Counted from the stretch's first letter, positions 8,642-17,731 are shown. The stretch is DNA of 64,000 nt from Luteibacter sp. OK325 (GCF_003050935.1 NZ_QAOX01000002.1:744001-808000); one strand, 5' to 3'. Program-made: numbers and translations. Notes: generated by a model not told the origin, from the letters alone.

Positions 8642-9244
8642 CTACAAGACCGCCGGCGGGAATGTAGACGTATCAGGCTCCCTTGGAACGAGGGCCCCCG
8701 CAGCCATGACCCTCAACACGGCGTCGGCCAGGACAACGCCACGCAAGTCGAATTCGGCTTTTTGCCCGCGAACCGACACGATGGTCAGTGATGTACCCGT
8801 TCGGACCGCCGCATACATGCTGCGTTTTTCCCTCGCGCTGTGCGGCGAAAGGACACGCGTCCCGCCCTTGCACACCACATCAAAGGAAAGCCACGCGCCG
8901 CCGACCTTATAGCGAACCGTCCTGGGTGCGCTTTCACAGGGCGCTTTCGGATCGCCGTCGGCAAGGCCGAACACTGTCTTGAGTGAGCTTTTCCAGGTCC
9001 AGGCGGCCAGCCGGACGTCGCCGCCGTTTCCTGGAGCCAACACCATCAGCCCGCCCATGTTTTTCCATCGGGAAGAAACGGGGGGATCCGCATCGGCGCT
9101 CGTAAGCTGGTCCAGGTTGGCGAACGCGTCATCGAGCGCTTTTTGAGCCGCCCGCTTATCACCCGCCGCCTGTAAGGACGAGGTCGCCACGAGCGTGGCA
9201 GTAAGCCAAATTATTGTCAGTTTTCGTCGGCGCGGCGCGCCCAT
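8642..9244 (-). CDS. Secreted hypothetical protein, paralogue of 31094-31693
   Basis: 200-residue protein with an N-terminal signal segment (hydrophobic residues 9-26, cut near LQAAG). The mature part shares a whole-length framework with the product of 31094-31693: DAFANLD, SSRW...GGLMVLAPGNGG, YKVGG.W.SF.VVC.GG.RVLSP, a ...DL.G...ADAVL segment and a Pro-rich PPAVL end. Two conserved Cys (CESAP and VVCKGG) suggest a disulfide in the periplasm. No named family is recognised. The paralogue lies next to an Rhs gene in island B, whereas this copy lies next to an IS3 remnant at the left of the mosaic. Confidence 0.6.
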   Translation of the reverse strand: MGAPRRRKLTIIWLTATLVATSSLQAAGDKRAAQKALDDAFANLDQLTSADADPPVSSRWKNMGGLMVLAPGNGGDVRLAAWTWKSSLKTVFGLADGDPKAPCESAPRTVRYKVGGAWLSFDVVCKGGTRVLSPHSAREKRSMYAAVRTGTSLTIVSVRGQKAEFDLRGVVLADAVLRVMAAGALVPREPDTSTFPPAVL

Positions 9245-9392
9245 CCTCGTATCCTCAATGGGACTAGTGCCTACCGGCGGATCGACGCAGTGGTTGGCCT
9301 TGCAAGACTCGTCCGAATCCGGTGTCGCCCCCCCGTAAACTTACTCCAGACATAATCCGAGGTCGCCGGGCAAGATATCCCCAAGGAGACCC

Positions 9393-9485
9393 ATGATGCG
9401 TAAGAGCAATTTCACCGAGAGCCAGATCGTCGCGACGCTTAAGCAGGTCGATCGGGGCCGTCGAGAAACAAAGGCACGTGAATGA
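9393..9485 (+). pseudogene. IS3-family transposase OrfA remnant
   Basis: A 30-codon frame begins MMRKSNFTESQIVATLKQVD, the characteristic start of the IS3-family OrfA helix-turn-helix protein, and then breaks into unrelated sequence ending at a TGA. AAGGAG precedes the ATG. Only about the first 20 residues match, so this is the 5' scar of an insertion sequence. It marks the boundary between chromosome-like genes and the mosaic to its right. Confidence 0.7.
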
Positions 9486-9566
9486 AGCAGACAACCTTAG
9501 CGTATTCATTACGAACTTCAGGCAGCGAACAACCGGGCTTCGATCCGTCTCACGCGACGACAGCCG

Positions 9567-10763
9567 TCAGCATACGAGTGCGCCGCAGTCGGCGCGACCA
9601 GAAATGCTCACGAGGTAGATTGTAAAGGGGTCCCCCGCGAGTTCGCGAAGAAGAAATCGAAGTGTTTGCACAGTATGCAGCGTTTTACCCTTCGCTCGCG
9701 CGCCCTCCTCCGTTCCGTCGTAAGCATTTAGTGCCTTGCAAACACTCCTCAGAATCGATTTCCCACAGGTTCGAAGCTTGGGATCACTGGATTCAAGTAG
9801 GTGAGAATACAATTTCGATAGTTCGACGGCTCCGCGAAACCCAAGCGGCCGAATCACATTCAGTCCTTCTTCGAGATATTCCCAGGCTAGTGCCTGACTC
9901 ATGCAATCGGTAATGAAGTTGAACGAAAGTCCCGATCGCATGGAGATTCGAATGGGGTCACAGTACGCGATCTGCGTAATGGTCGTAATGTCTTCCTTTG
10001 CAAGACGCGTCGAAATGTCGTTGTTCACACCCTGAAGCTTCATGACTTCGTCCGTTTCCGAGCGAAGGCTAAGAAACTCAGAGAATCTCGATTGACAAAG
10101 AAACAGACGGCGAAGCATTCGGTGGGTCTCACTTAATGGAAACGCGGCAATCGCGAATGCAATGAACGCCGCTGCCGTCATCCTTTCGGGTTCTGCGCGG
10201 GGCGGGATGGAGGCATAGAAGTAAACAAAGGCGTACCCAAGCGGAATCGAACCTGCGATACGTAGCGTACCCCAGTGCACATCAGACGGAGAAAAATCGA
10301 GCCGGCGCGCACGCGTTATGAAATCATTCGTTACCCATATGAACGCGCCGGCAAGCGCGGTCATCGCAGGAATAGGAAGCGCGAATACCAACGGAATCCG
10401 TGCCGAGCAAGTGACTGCGTCGCAGAGTAATGCCGCCAAAGCTGTCACCTCGACGTACGCACCTATTGTCGCCACAACACTCACAATGACGAGGGGCCAG
10501 TTAAACCAATGCTCTCCGTACCATTTTTCATATTCAGACTTGAGCTTTTCGGCGTTCTTGATTGGCGTATCCGAGACGTCGGTTGCCTTGCAAAACATCC
10601 TGAAGTAGTAACCTGCCGCGAGAGGGCTTTGCCCATCCAGAATCTCCAGCTGTTTGATCTTTTGACCCGCCTTCATGTATCGGATAACGGGGAACACAAC
10701 TATGCAGGGTATGAAGACGATGATCAGGCACTGCACCAACAGAGAGGTCAAGTGATAGCTCAT
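9567..10763 (-). CDS. Membrane protein with C-terminal helical hairpin-like domain, unknown
   Basis: 398-residue protein. Hydrophobic segments lie near residues 5-30, 90-120, 130-150, 175-195 and 200-225; the C-terminal half is soluble and helical, with a stretch (IAYCDPIRISMRSGLSFNFI) that resembles a helix-hairpin-helix-like repeat unit. No family is recognised. An AGGTGAT ribosome site precedes the ATG at 10763, while the frame is open to 10907. Base composition is visibly more AT-rich than the neighbours, which suggests transfer. It stands alone between an IS remnant and a helicase remnant, a place where defence or toxin genes often sit, but no function can be stated. Confidence 0.6.
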   Translation of the reverse strand: MSYHLTSLLVQCLIIVFIPCIVVFPVIRYMKAGQKIKQLEILDGQSPLAAGYYFRMFCKATDVSDTPIKNAEKLKSEYEKWYGEHWFNWPLVIVSVVATIGAYVEVTALAALLCDAVTCSARIPLVFALPIPAMTALAGAFIWVTNDFITRARRLDFSPSDVHWGTLRIAGSIPLGYAFVYFYASIPPRAEPERMTAAAFIAFAIAAFPLSETHRMLRRLFLCQSRFSEFLSLRSETDEVMKLQGVNNDISTRLAKEDITTITQIAYCDPIRISMRSGLSFNFITDCMSQALAWEYLEEGLNVIRPLGFRGAVELSKLYSHLLESSDPKLRTCGKSILRSVCKALNAYDGTEEGARAKGKTLHTVQTLRFLLRELAGDPFTIYLVSISGRADCGALVC

Positions 10764-11336
10764 GAGATCACCTTTTATTTTTCGAATGCCGATTTCGCCA
10801 CCGAGTGGGATGGGATCGGCACGATAACTGTCGGTTGCCGATGCCCGCGGTGACGCCTCGAGTCCATGACATCGATGACTATCAGCCGCCGTCGCTTCCA
10901 TTGACAATCATCCATTCGACCTAAGTAAACGGACCATATCTGCCTTGCCGAAAATGTCGTGTAACAGGTTTGGCACAGTAGAGAGCGGTCACTTGGAGGC
11001 TATCAATGATGCGTGTTTACGCACTCCGACACAGGCATAGATAAGCGAATAATCGTCGGCTCACGTCAGAGGTTCGTGCTTCACGCGCCGATCGGCGCGC
11101 TGCGCAGCCATCTACCGACAGAACTCAAGGGACCGCTCGGTGTACACGGCACTTGAACTCGGCGACCGTGGCTAAAGTGCACAACGAGATCCGTGCGATG
11201 CTTGACCTTCCTTCGCAGAAATGCGCTCCTCCCCAGCCGAGCTTGGCAGTCATAGATACAACTCACGGGAGTAGTTTTCTGCTGTGCTCGTTAGACCCGG
11301 GTCCGGACGATTCGGATCGAGGAAGTTGCCCCCTTC
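10764..11336. other. Non-coding stretch, with a 16-base palindrome
   Basis: No gene is supported. A perfect palindrome CGCGCCGATCGGCGCG lies at 11084-11099. The helicase-like frame downstream is closed on its 5' side by a TAG at 11292-11294, so the missing part of that gene is not here. Otherwise this looks like junction debris. Confidence 0.35.
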
Positions 11337-11768
11337 ATGCCAGAAACCACGCTTGAAGCCTTCGCGGCCCTCGCCGTGTTTGCCGATCCAACAGGTGATG
11401 ACGACGCGCCAGTCCCAAAGAGCTTGCTGCGGACCTGTGCTGTGGCAGCGGGCGGCCGCAGTGTCAGCGTCACCGTTGACACCGTGGGCAACACCAAGGG
11501 GGAGACGCAACTCGCAACGCTCTATCTCGAGTCCATCGGACGCTATTCGAAGCGGTTCGATGTGGTCGAAGCCATCGCGCGTCAGACCGGGCGCAAGACG
11601 GTCAAGGGCAAGCCACTCAAAACCCTCCCCGCCCAGATGCGTCATGCCTACGTCGGGTTTTCCCGGCCCACGCGTTTTCTGTGCCTCGCCGTCAACAGTG
11701 AACGGCTCAACGCGGATGACCGGAAAATCCTCATCGATACAGGGTGGCGCGTGGACGACATGGGCTGA
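11337..11768 (+). pseudogene. C-terminal remnant of a UvrD-like (superfamily 1) helicase
   Basis: The 143-residue frame holds the end of a UvrD/Rep-type ATP-dependent helicase: NTKGETQLATLYLES matches the KGET motif region, and MRHAYVGFSRPTRFLCLAVN matches the late YVGxSRPTHLLCLA motif. All the N-terminal motor motifs, including Walker A and B, are absent, and an in-frame TAG closes the frame at 11292. Helicases of this type occur alone or beside OLD nucleases in Gabija-like defence systems; which one this was cannot be told. It is a deletion remnant and unlikely to be active. Confidence 0.65.
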
Positions 11769-11982
11769 CGACTCAATCATCGACCGCGCCGTGAACCTGA
11801 TACTAGGGCTCGCAATTGTGTGCGCCGCCCCGGTGGCAGCTCATCCAGGCAGGCGCACTACAACGTGAACTCCGCAAGGAGCAATGGGCGCTAGATGCCC
11901 CTGCCACGGCCCGGATGAAACACGACCCGGGCCCTGGCAGCGTGCCTTCGGCGTGATGCGGCCAAACGGTAGACAGCAGGCA

Positions 11983-13116
11983 TCAAAGCCGCGCCCGCCC
12001 ACGCCCCTCGCCCTGCCCCTGCGGCAACGCCTGGTTCAACCACCAGCGCTCGATGATGGCGCGTGGTGCAGGCGACAGCTTCTCGTCGGGCGTCTCTCCT
12101 TCGCAGTCTTTTGCATCTGGCGACAGGCCGTGTGCAAGCAGCCACGTGCAGACCCAGGGCGAATCAGCCAGGTGAAGCAGGGATTCTCCGACGTCGGAAT
12201 GTTCCGCATGGAAATCGGCAAAGCCTTCGAAGAGCGGCATCAGGTGCACGTCGCCCGCGCGCGAGTCGAGGATGGCAGCCAGACCCAGCGCGTCGGCACC
12301 GGACCAGTCCTCGTACGGATCGCCAGGGTTTTTTCCACACGAGAAAAAGCGCCCGGCTTCCATGGCCCCGAGTTTGAGCAACCCGTGGACGCGCGCGGAG
12401 TCTCGTTCGCGCAAGGCGTGGACAATCTCGACCGTCGCGTCGAAGCGGGCAATGAGCGGCGGGGTGCCCGATGCCGAACTCGGCCGCACGGTGTCCGCAT
12501 GCTCATAGCCCAGCGCCGCCATGTCGGCCACGACACCTGGGGATACGACGTGGGCGACCAGGGCGTCGGGCACGGGGCGAAGACAGCGCTCAAACCATGG
12601 GTAGTTCTTCCCCCGAAGGGCCATCACCAATGGGATTGGGGTCCCGTCCACGTCTAGATGGCCGGGTGTTGCATTGGCACCAAAAACCTTGGTGCCGGCG
12701 AGCTTGCCGAGCGCATCGAGCAGCTGCGCGCGCAGGCCTTCGGGCACGGGCGCCCCGTGTTCGAGCAGATAGCGCGCAACGACGTGGTGCCAAGCGAAGT
12801 GCAGCAACGTCCGTCCGCGCGAATCGACCTGGTTGATGTTGCCGCCCCGGTTCAAGAGGAGCGGGAGAAAAAGCAACTCCCCGCGTGTGCTGTCGACGAG
12901 GGCCGCCATGGACGTGGGCGTCAGGCCGACGACGTCGTCATCATGGATGTCCGGGGTGTAGGACAGGCACTCAAGCGTGGGGTCGGCGCGGTCGGCAAGG
13001 CACATCGCCGCGTGGGCAAGGTCCCGATACTGGATTGCGAGGCCGAGGGCCAGGGTTTCATTGATCGGGCCGAACCGCGACGTGTTCGGAGGCAATATGC
13101 AGGGCATTCTTGGCAT
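11983..13116 (-). CDS. Ankyrin-repeat protein
   Basis: 377-residue soluble protein. Ankyrin-like units are visible at both ends: GRTLLHFAWHHVVARYLLEHGAP and GESLLHLADSPWVCTWLLAHG, with further helical pairs between them. No signal peptide or membrane segment. The start was set at the ATG at 13116, with AAGGA eight bases upstream; the ORF is open to 13353. It is divergent from the export operon beginning at 13563 and shares its 446-base upstream region. Ankyrin proteins bind other proteins; a role in immunity to, or regulation of, the neighbouring operon is only a guess from position. Confidence 0.65.
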   Translation of the reverse strand: MPRMPCILPPNTSRFGPINETLALGLAIQYRDLAHAAMCLADRADPTLECLSYTPDIHDDDVVGLTPTSMAALVDSTRGELLFLPLLLNRGGNINQVDSRGRTLLHFAWHHVVARYLLEHGAPVPEGLRAQLLDALGKLAGTKVFGANATPGHLDVDGTPIPLVMALRGKNYPWFERCLRPVPDALVAHVVSPGVVADMAALGYEHADTVRPSSASGTPPLIARFDATVEIVHALRERDSARVHGLLKLGAMEAGRFFSCGKNPGDPYEDWSGADALGLAAILDSRAGDVHLMPLFEGFADFHAEHSDVGESLLHLADSPWVCTWLLAHGLSPDAKDCEGETPDEKLSPAPRAIIERWWLNQALPQGQGEGRGRARL

Positions 13117-13562
13117 GGGTCTCATCCTTGAGGGTTGGTCGTTCCAACCTACCCAGGAATCGGAGTCCGTCAAGGGGGACACAAACGGATTTTGAGTCCG
13201 CCGCGTAACCGGCTGCCAGGCCGGCTTCCCTGGACGACGACATCCTTTGTCGCCTAGTCCGTACAAATTCGTCGAACAGGGGCTCGCCCGCCCCTTCAAC
13301 GAGGGCATGCTGGTTGGGACCGACACGACGAACAGTGTTCGTTCCGAAAACACGCGCGATTGCGACAGAGTTTATGTCTGCAAGATGACACCTCTCGCAG
13401 CAGCCAAATAGCAGAAGCGCACGCCCATTGTCTGTAGGGGAAGTCCGACAGCCCGCAATTTGTGACGGACGTCGCGGGTTGTCCAGCACTTTTGCACTGC
13501 AAGGTTGCAAGACGTTGCAACCCGACCTAGAGTCAGGTCGCAAGTTCATGGAGGATGGGCGC
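13117..13562. promoter_or_regulatory. Intergenic region with clustered TTGCAA palindromes
   Basis: This region separates the divergent ankyrin gene from the export operon. Close to the operon start are three adjacent inverted repeats: TTGCA-C-TGCAA (13492-13502), GGTTGCAA-GACG-TTGCAACC (13503-13522) and CGACCT-N6-AGGTCG (13523-13540). The TTGCAA half-sites occur four times within 30 bases, which looks like a binding array for a dimeric regulator or a structured leader. GGAGG at 13550-13554 then serves the HlyD start. No regulator gene is adjacent. Confidence 0.5.
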
Positions 13563-14837
13563 ATGGAAAGCGGACTTTTTCGCAAGGAAGCTCTCGATAG
13601 GAAGCGCGGCGACGCACTCGGTCCGGTGCGTATTGTCGCCCCCCTCTCGCAACGCTACGCCATGCTCGCGTCAATGGCGTTCGCCGTTTGCGTGATTGCT
13701 TGGCTCGTACTGGGAACCTACACGCGCCGCGTACATGTGTCTGGCGTTCTTGTTCCCGCCGCAGGATTGATTGACGTGTCTGCCCGCACCCCAGCCACCG
13801 TCACCGCCGTCATGGTGAGAGAAGGCGAGCATGTCCGGCAAGGACAACCCGTTGTCGCTTTGTCTGCCGAGCGCAGCAGCGAAGCGCTCGGCGCGACGTC
13901 CGCGTCAATCATTGGCAATCTCCGTGCGGACGTGCAGCGTGTCGAAACAGACATTGCCCAGGCAAAGCGGCTCAGCGAGGAACAACTGACCGCACTTCGC
14001 GGACAAATTGCCACCGCGAGACAGCAGGTAAGCGACATCGACGGGCAGATAGTCCTTCAGAAAGCCCAGATCGATTTGCAGCAGGCGATGCTCGTGAAAG
14101 TGGCGCCATTGCTGGAGAAAGGATTCATCTCGGCTTTCCAGGTCCAGCAACAAAAGTCCGACTTGCTCAACACGCAAGTCCAGGTCAAAACGTTGCAGAG
14201 GCAACGCGCAGACACTGCGCAGCAGCTCTCAACGGCGCTCGCCCAGATTGCGCAGACGCCCATGCAATTGTCGGCCAAGATCAGTGAGCTGAACGGACAA
14301 AAATCTGCAGCGGAACAGGCCTTGGCCCAGGCTGAAGCCGAGCGCTCCATGGTCCTGCTGGCACCAACGTCCGGCGAGGTGTCCAGCGTCCTTGTCAAGT
14401 CCGGACAGGCAGCAGCAGCTTCCCAGACCCTTGTCTCTATCGTTCCGGACGACACGAAACTCGTTGCGCAGCTTCTGGTCAAGAGCGAGGCCGTTGGACT
14501 TGTCGGTGTTGGCAGGGACGTCGCCATTCACCTCCAGGCCTACCCCTACCAGAAGTTTGGCGTCCAAAAGGGCGTGATTTCGTCCATCTCGCGAAGTGCC
14601 ATGAACCCGCAGGAAGTCGCTTTCATTCTCGGCCAGGCCCAGGTCGAACCCGACCCTTTGTACCGGATTGATGTTGCGCTCGCGTCCCAGCAGGTCACTG
14701 CCTACGGCCGTTCAGAGCTCTTGAAAGCAGGGATGACCCTCGATGCCGACCTTCTCCTCGACCGGCGCAGCCTCATTGAATGGATGTTCGAGCCGCTCAT
14801 TGGCATGAAGAAGCGCTTTGAGGACCACCGGCCGTGA
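13563..14837 (+). CDS. HlyD-family periplasmic adaptor of a type I secretion system
   Basis: 424 residues: cytoplasmic N-terminus, one transmembrane helix (about 36-56), a lipoyl/barrel-sandwich half (GVLVPAAGLIDVSARTPATV), a long coiled coil (about 110-260, Gln/Ala rich) and the second barrel half (MVLLAPTSGEVSSVLVKSGQ). This is the CvaA/LcnD-like membrane-fusion class that links an inner-membrane ABC exporter to an outer-membrane TolC. The start at 13563 has GGAGG eight bases upstream; the longer frame from 13428 does not. Its stop overlaps the start of the ABC exporter (GTGA), so the two are translationally coupled. No TolC gene is in the operon. Confidence 0.85.
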   Translation: MESGLFRKEALDRKRGDALGPVRIVAPLSQRYAMLASMAFAVCVIAWLVLGTYTRRVHVSGVLVPAAGLIDVSARTPATVTAVMVREGEHVRQGQPVVALSAERSSEALGATSASIIGNLRADVQRVETDIAQAKRLSEEQLTALRGQIATARQQVSDIDGQIVLQKAQIDLQQAMLVKVAPLLEKGFISAFQVQQQKSDLLNTQVQVKTLQRQRADTAQQLSTALAQIAQTPMQLSAKISELNGQKSAAEQALAQAEAERSMVLLAPTSGEVSSVLVKSGQAAAASQTLVSIVPDDTKLVAQLLVKSEAVGLVGVGRDVAIHLQAYPYQKFGVQKGVISSISRSAMNPQEVAFILGQAQVEPDPLYRIDVALASQQVTAYGRSELLKAGMTLDADLLLDRRSLIEWMFEPLIGMKKRFEDHRP

Positions 14838-17023
14838 GCACGCCCGCAGAGGACAAGATCGTGGACGGCGAAGGCTGGAGCGAGCTTCTCCAGATGCACC
14901 CCCGCCGTCGCCTTCGGCTCGTGCGCCAGACGGAAGCGGCCGAATGCGGGCTTGCCTGCCTGTGCATGCTCTTGGGGTACTTCGGCCATCACACCACCAT
15001 GTCGGAACTTCGCCAGCGGTTCCCGGTGTCCATCAAGGGCACAACGCTCGGTGAACTGGTTCGCTGGTGTGAGGCGTTGCAGCTGGTCGCTCGTCCCGTC
15101 CGGCTCGAAGTCGAGGAACTCGGCGACCTCCAGCTCCCGGCAATCTTGCACTGGAATCTCGACCACTTCGTTGTCCTGAGCGAAGTTTCCAGCGCACACG
15201 TCGTCATCCAGGACCCTGCCGGCGGCACGCGGAAGGTTTCAACGAAAGACGTTGCGTCCATGTTTACCGGCGTGGCGCTTGAGATAGGGAAGGGCCCTGC
15301 TTTCCAGCGCAAGAAAGCACCTCCGTCTGTCTCACTTCGAAAGCTCGCCGGGTCGGTCAGGGGCATCGGGTCGTCGCTGCGCAACATCTTTGGCTTTGCC
15401 ATCGCGCTCGAGGTGATTGCGCTGCTGATGCCACAGCTGCTGCAAGTCGTCGTAGACCAGGTCCTTGCGGACTCGGACCACGACCTGCTCATGATGGTCG
15501 GTCTCTCGTTCGTCATGCTCGTCGTCGCCCAAACGGTCATCACGGCGTTTCGCACATGGTCTGTGGTCTGGCTGAGCACGCATTTTACGATGAACTGGAC
15601 GGGCCACGTCTTCCAGCACCTGATGCGGCTGCCGCAAATCTACTTCCTCAAACGCCATCTTGGTGATGTCGTATCCCGGTTCGGGGCCATCTCGGTCATC
15701 CAGCAGAGCCTGACCACCCAATTGGTCGGCGCCATGCTTGACGGCCTCATGGCCGTGGCGACGCTCGTGCTTATCGCCATATACAGCCCCGTGCTGACAT
15801 GCATCATCGTCGCCAGCGTCAGTGTGTATGCCCTGCTCCGCATCGCGTACTTCCGCTCGTTCCAGGAAGCCAATCTCAGCCAGATTGTGATGAACGCCCG
15901 GCAGCAGACCAGCCTCATGGAGTCCATCCGTGGTGTGCAGACCATCCGGCTGAACAACCAGGCAGCCATGCGCTCCGCGCGTTATCTCAATCACACCGCT
16001 GACGCGCTCAACACGCAGGTCTCCGTGCAGCGGCTGACCCTAGCCTTTGACGCGATGAGCGGATTGTCTTCCGGCCTCCAGCGCGTGGGAGTCCTGTGGC
16101 TGGGCGCGTGGCTGGCACTGAAGGGCGATATGACGGCGGGCATGCTCATGGCCTTTGTCAGCTACGCAGACCAGTTCACCACGCGTGCTACTGGCTTTGC
16201 CGACTACCTCATCCAGTTGCGCCTGCTCAGACTCCAGGGCGAGCGCCTTGCCGACATCGTGATGATGCCGCCGGAACAGCACCTCCACGGCACCTATGCG
16301 GGCCCCACGCCGGCGCCGTCCATCCGGTTCGACAATGTCAGTTTCCGGTATTCGGAGTCGGACCCGTGGATCCTGCACCGGGCGTCGTTTGAAATTGCTG
16401 CCGGGGAGTGCGTGGCCATTGTCGGGCCCTCCGGGAGCGGCAAGAGCACTGTCTTGCGCCTTCTCCTCGGGCTCCTGGACCCACAGGCGGGCAAAATTTA
16501 CGTAGGTGGCATCGAGTTGTCGCAGCTCGGCAAGAGCGCACTCCGGTCTTTGCTTGGAACCGTGTTGCAAGACGACAAGATGTTTGCAGGAACTGTGTCC
16601 GACAACATCTCCTTCTTCGATGACGACGCAACGCCCTCCGATGTCCGCGACGCCGCAAGGCGCGCTGAAATCGACGACGACATCAGCGCCATGCCAATGG
16701 GCTACCACTCCTTGGTCGGCGACATGGGGTCGAGCCTCTCGGGGGGTCAGCAACAACGGATTTTTCTCGCGCGGGCCCTGTACCGGAAGCCGTCCATTCT
16801 CGTTCTCGACGAGGCCACCAGTCATCTGGACATCGAACGGGAACGTCGGATTGCAGCGCTCTTGAAAGAGATGCAGATGACGCGGGTCTTGGTCGCCCAC
16901 CGACCGGAAACCGTCTCGACGGCTGACCGGGTCCTTGTTCTTTTGAACGGCCAGCTGATTGCAGCGAGCATCCAGACCGCCAGTCCGTCCACGGCCGATG
17001 CCGACGAGACAGAGGCAGCGTGA
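14834..17023 (+). CDS. Peptidase-C39 ABC exporter (bacteriocin-type, CvaB-like)
   Basis: 729 residues in the standard order: N-terminal C39 cysteine peptidase with catalytic C38 (QTEAAECGLAC), H111 (NLDHFVVL) and D127 (IQDPAGG); six-helix membrane domain (about 180-450); nucleotide-binding domain with Walker A GPSGSGKST near 531, signature LSGGQQQR near 635 and Walker B LVLDEATSHLD near 657. Such proteins cut double-glycine leaders and export the cargo through HlyD and TolC. All catalytic residues are present. The substrate is very probably the next gene, which carries a colicin V-like leader. Its GTG start overlaps the HlyD stop. Confidence 0.9.
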   Translation: MSTPAEDKIVDGEGWSELLQMHPRRRLRLVRQTEAAECGLACLCMLLGYFGHHTTMSELRQRFPVSIKGTTLGELVRWCEALQLVARPVRLEVEELGDLQLPAILHWNLDHFVVLSEVSSAHVVIQDPAGGTRKVSTKDVASMFTGVALEIGKGPAFQRKKAPPSVSLRKLAGSVRGIGSSLRNIFGFAIALEVIALLMPQLLQVVVDQVLADSDHDLLMMVGLSFVMLVVAQTVITAFRTWSVVWLSTHFTMNWTGHVFQHLMRLPQIYFLKRHLGDVVSRFGAISVIQQSLTTQLVGAMLDGLMAVATLVLIAIYSPVLTCIIVASVSVYALLRIAYFRSFQEANLSQIVMNARQQTSLMESIRGVQTIRLNNQAAMRSARYLNHTADALNTQVSVQRLTLAFDAMSGLSSGLQRVGVLWLGAWLALKGDMTAGMLMAFVSYADQFTTRATGFADYLIQLRLLRLQGERLADIVMMPPEQHLHGTYAGPTPAPSIRFDNVSFRYSESDPWILHRASFEIAAGECVAIVGPSGSGKSTVLRLLLGLLDPQAGKIYVGGIELSQLGKSALRSLLGTVLQDDKMFAGTVSDNISFFDDDATPSDVRDAARRAEIDDDISAMPMGYHSLVGDMGSSLSGGQQQRIFLARALYRKPSILVLDEATSHLDIERERRIAALLKEMQMTRVLVAHRPETVSTADRVLVLLNGQLIAASIQTASPSTADADETEAA

Positions 17024-17134
17024 AGCTTCTGCCCATTGAGATTTGTCTGGTGCCGGCCCCTGTCGCCGGCCCGGATGACAAACCGAAGTCCGGGACGGTG
17101 AATTTCCGGACACCCTCACATGGAAAAGATTGCA

Positions 17135-17683
17135 ATGCGTACTCTTACTAAGGACGAGCTTGAGTTGGTTGCGGGTGGCCTTGATACGATTGTCGTTAAC
17201 GGGCCAGGTGGCTCGGGTGACGGCGGCGGCAATGGCGGTTGGGGCGGCGGTGCCGAGGGCGGCAGCGGCGGCGGTGGTGGTGGCGGCAGTGGCAGCGGCA
17301 GCGGTAGTGGTGGCGACAGTCCGGCACACGGTGACGCGCCGCCGGTTGATGCAAACTTCACGTTCCACGCCTCCGACAACGCGCAGTCGCCGGGTGTCAA
17401 CCACGGCAACTGGACCTTGTCTGCGGGGGACTGGGCCTTCTCGGGCGCCATGGACATCACCGACGCCGGTCACATCAACACCCTGTCTGCCAATGCGAGC
17501 CTGACGACGCCGAACGGAACCTTCGTGTTCAGCTCGTCGAGCCCGGGCACGGGCTTCGTCCCGAGCGTGGTCGGCGGATATGACTGGGATCTCGGAAACG
17601 GGTTGCAGCTTCACTTTGATGCTGGCTTCAACACCGGCAACGACGAAGTGTCTGCCCATCTCCAGGTCAAATACACTTTCTGA
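17135..17683 (+). CDS. Double-glycine-leader precursor protein with Gly/Ser-rich linker (putative C39 exporter substrate)
   Basis: 182 residues. The first 15, MRTLTKDELELVAGG, closely follow the colicin V leader pattern (MRTLTxNELxxVxGG), so the C39 peptidase should cut after GG at residue 15. The core is about 167 residues: a short segment (LDTIVVNGP), then some 45 residues that are almost only Gly and Ser, then about 105 residues of predicted beta structure (FTFHASDNAQSPGV; GGYDWDLGNGLQLHFDAGF) ending in an aromatic residue (VKYTF), as outer-membrane beta proteins do. No Cys, so no disulfide or lanthionine. This is much longer than classical microcins. The start at 17135 is preceded by GGAAAAG; an ATG at 17120 is also in frame. 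The Gly stretch recalls microcin B17 and E492, but no relationship is claimed. Confidence 0.75.
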   Translation: MRTLTKDELELVAGGLDTIVVNGPGGSGDGGGNGGWGGGAEGGSGGGGGGGSGSGSGSGGDSPAHGDAPPVDANFTFHASDNAQSPGVNHGNWTLSAGDWAFSGAMDITDAGHINTLSANASLTTPNGTFVFSSSSPGTGFVPSVVGGYDWDLGNGLQLHFDAGFNTGNDEVSAHLQVKYTF

Positions 17684-17689
17684 TTCACC

Positions 17690-17711
17690 GGAGGGGCGCG
17701 CGCGCCCCTCC
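17690..17711 (+). terminator. Perfect 22-base palindrome after the precursor gene
   Basis: The 11 bases at 17690-17700 (GGAGGGGCGCG) are followed at once by their exact complement (17701-17711). It starts seven bases after the precursor stop and is followed by a short T run in CATTTAG. A hairpin here could end some transcripts, or protect the precursor mRNA so that it is made in excess of the downstream enzymes. Confidence 0.6.
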
Positions 17712-17731
17712 ACCATTTAGGTAAGACTTCC

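Noticed and set aside
11250-11780. Minus-strand 176-codon frame opposite the helicase remnant
   Set aside because: The plus strand carries recognisable helicase motifs; the minus frame does not resemble any protein.
17120-17683. Earlier ATG (MEKIA...) as start of the precursor
   Set aside because: The colicin V-like leader begins at the ATG at 17135, which has GGAAAAG at proper spacing; the upstream ATG lacks a good site.
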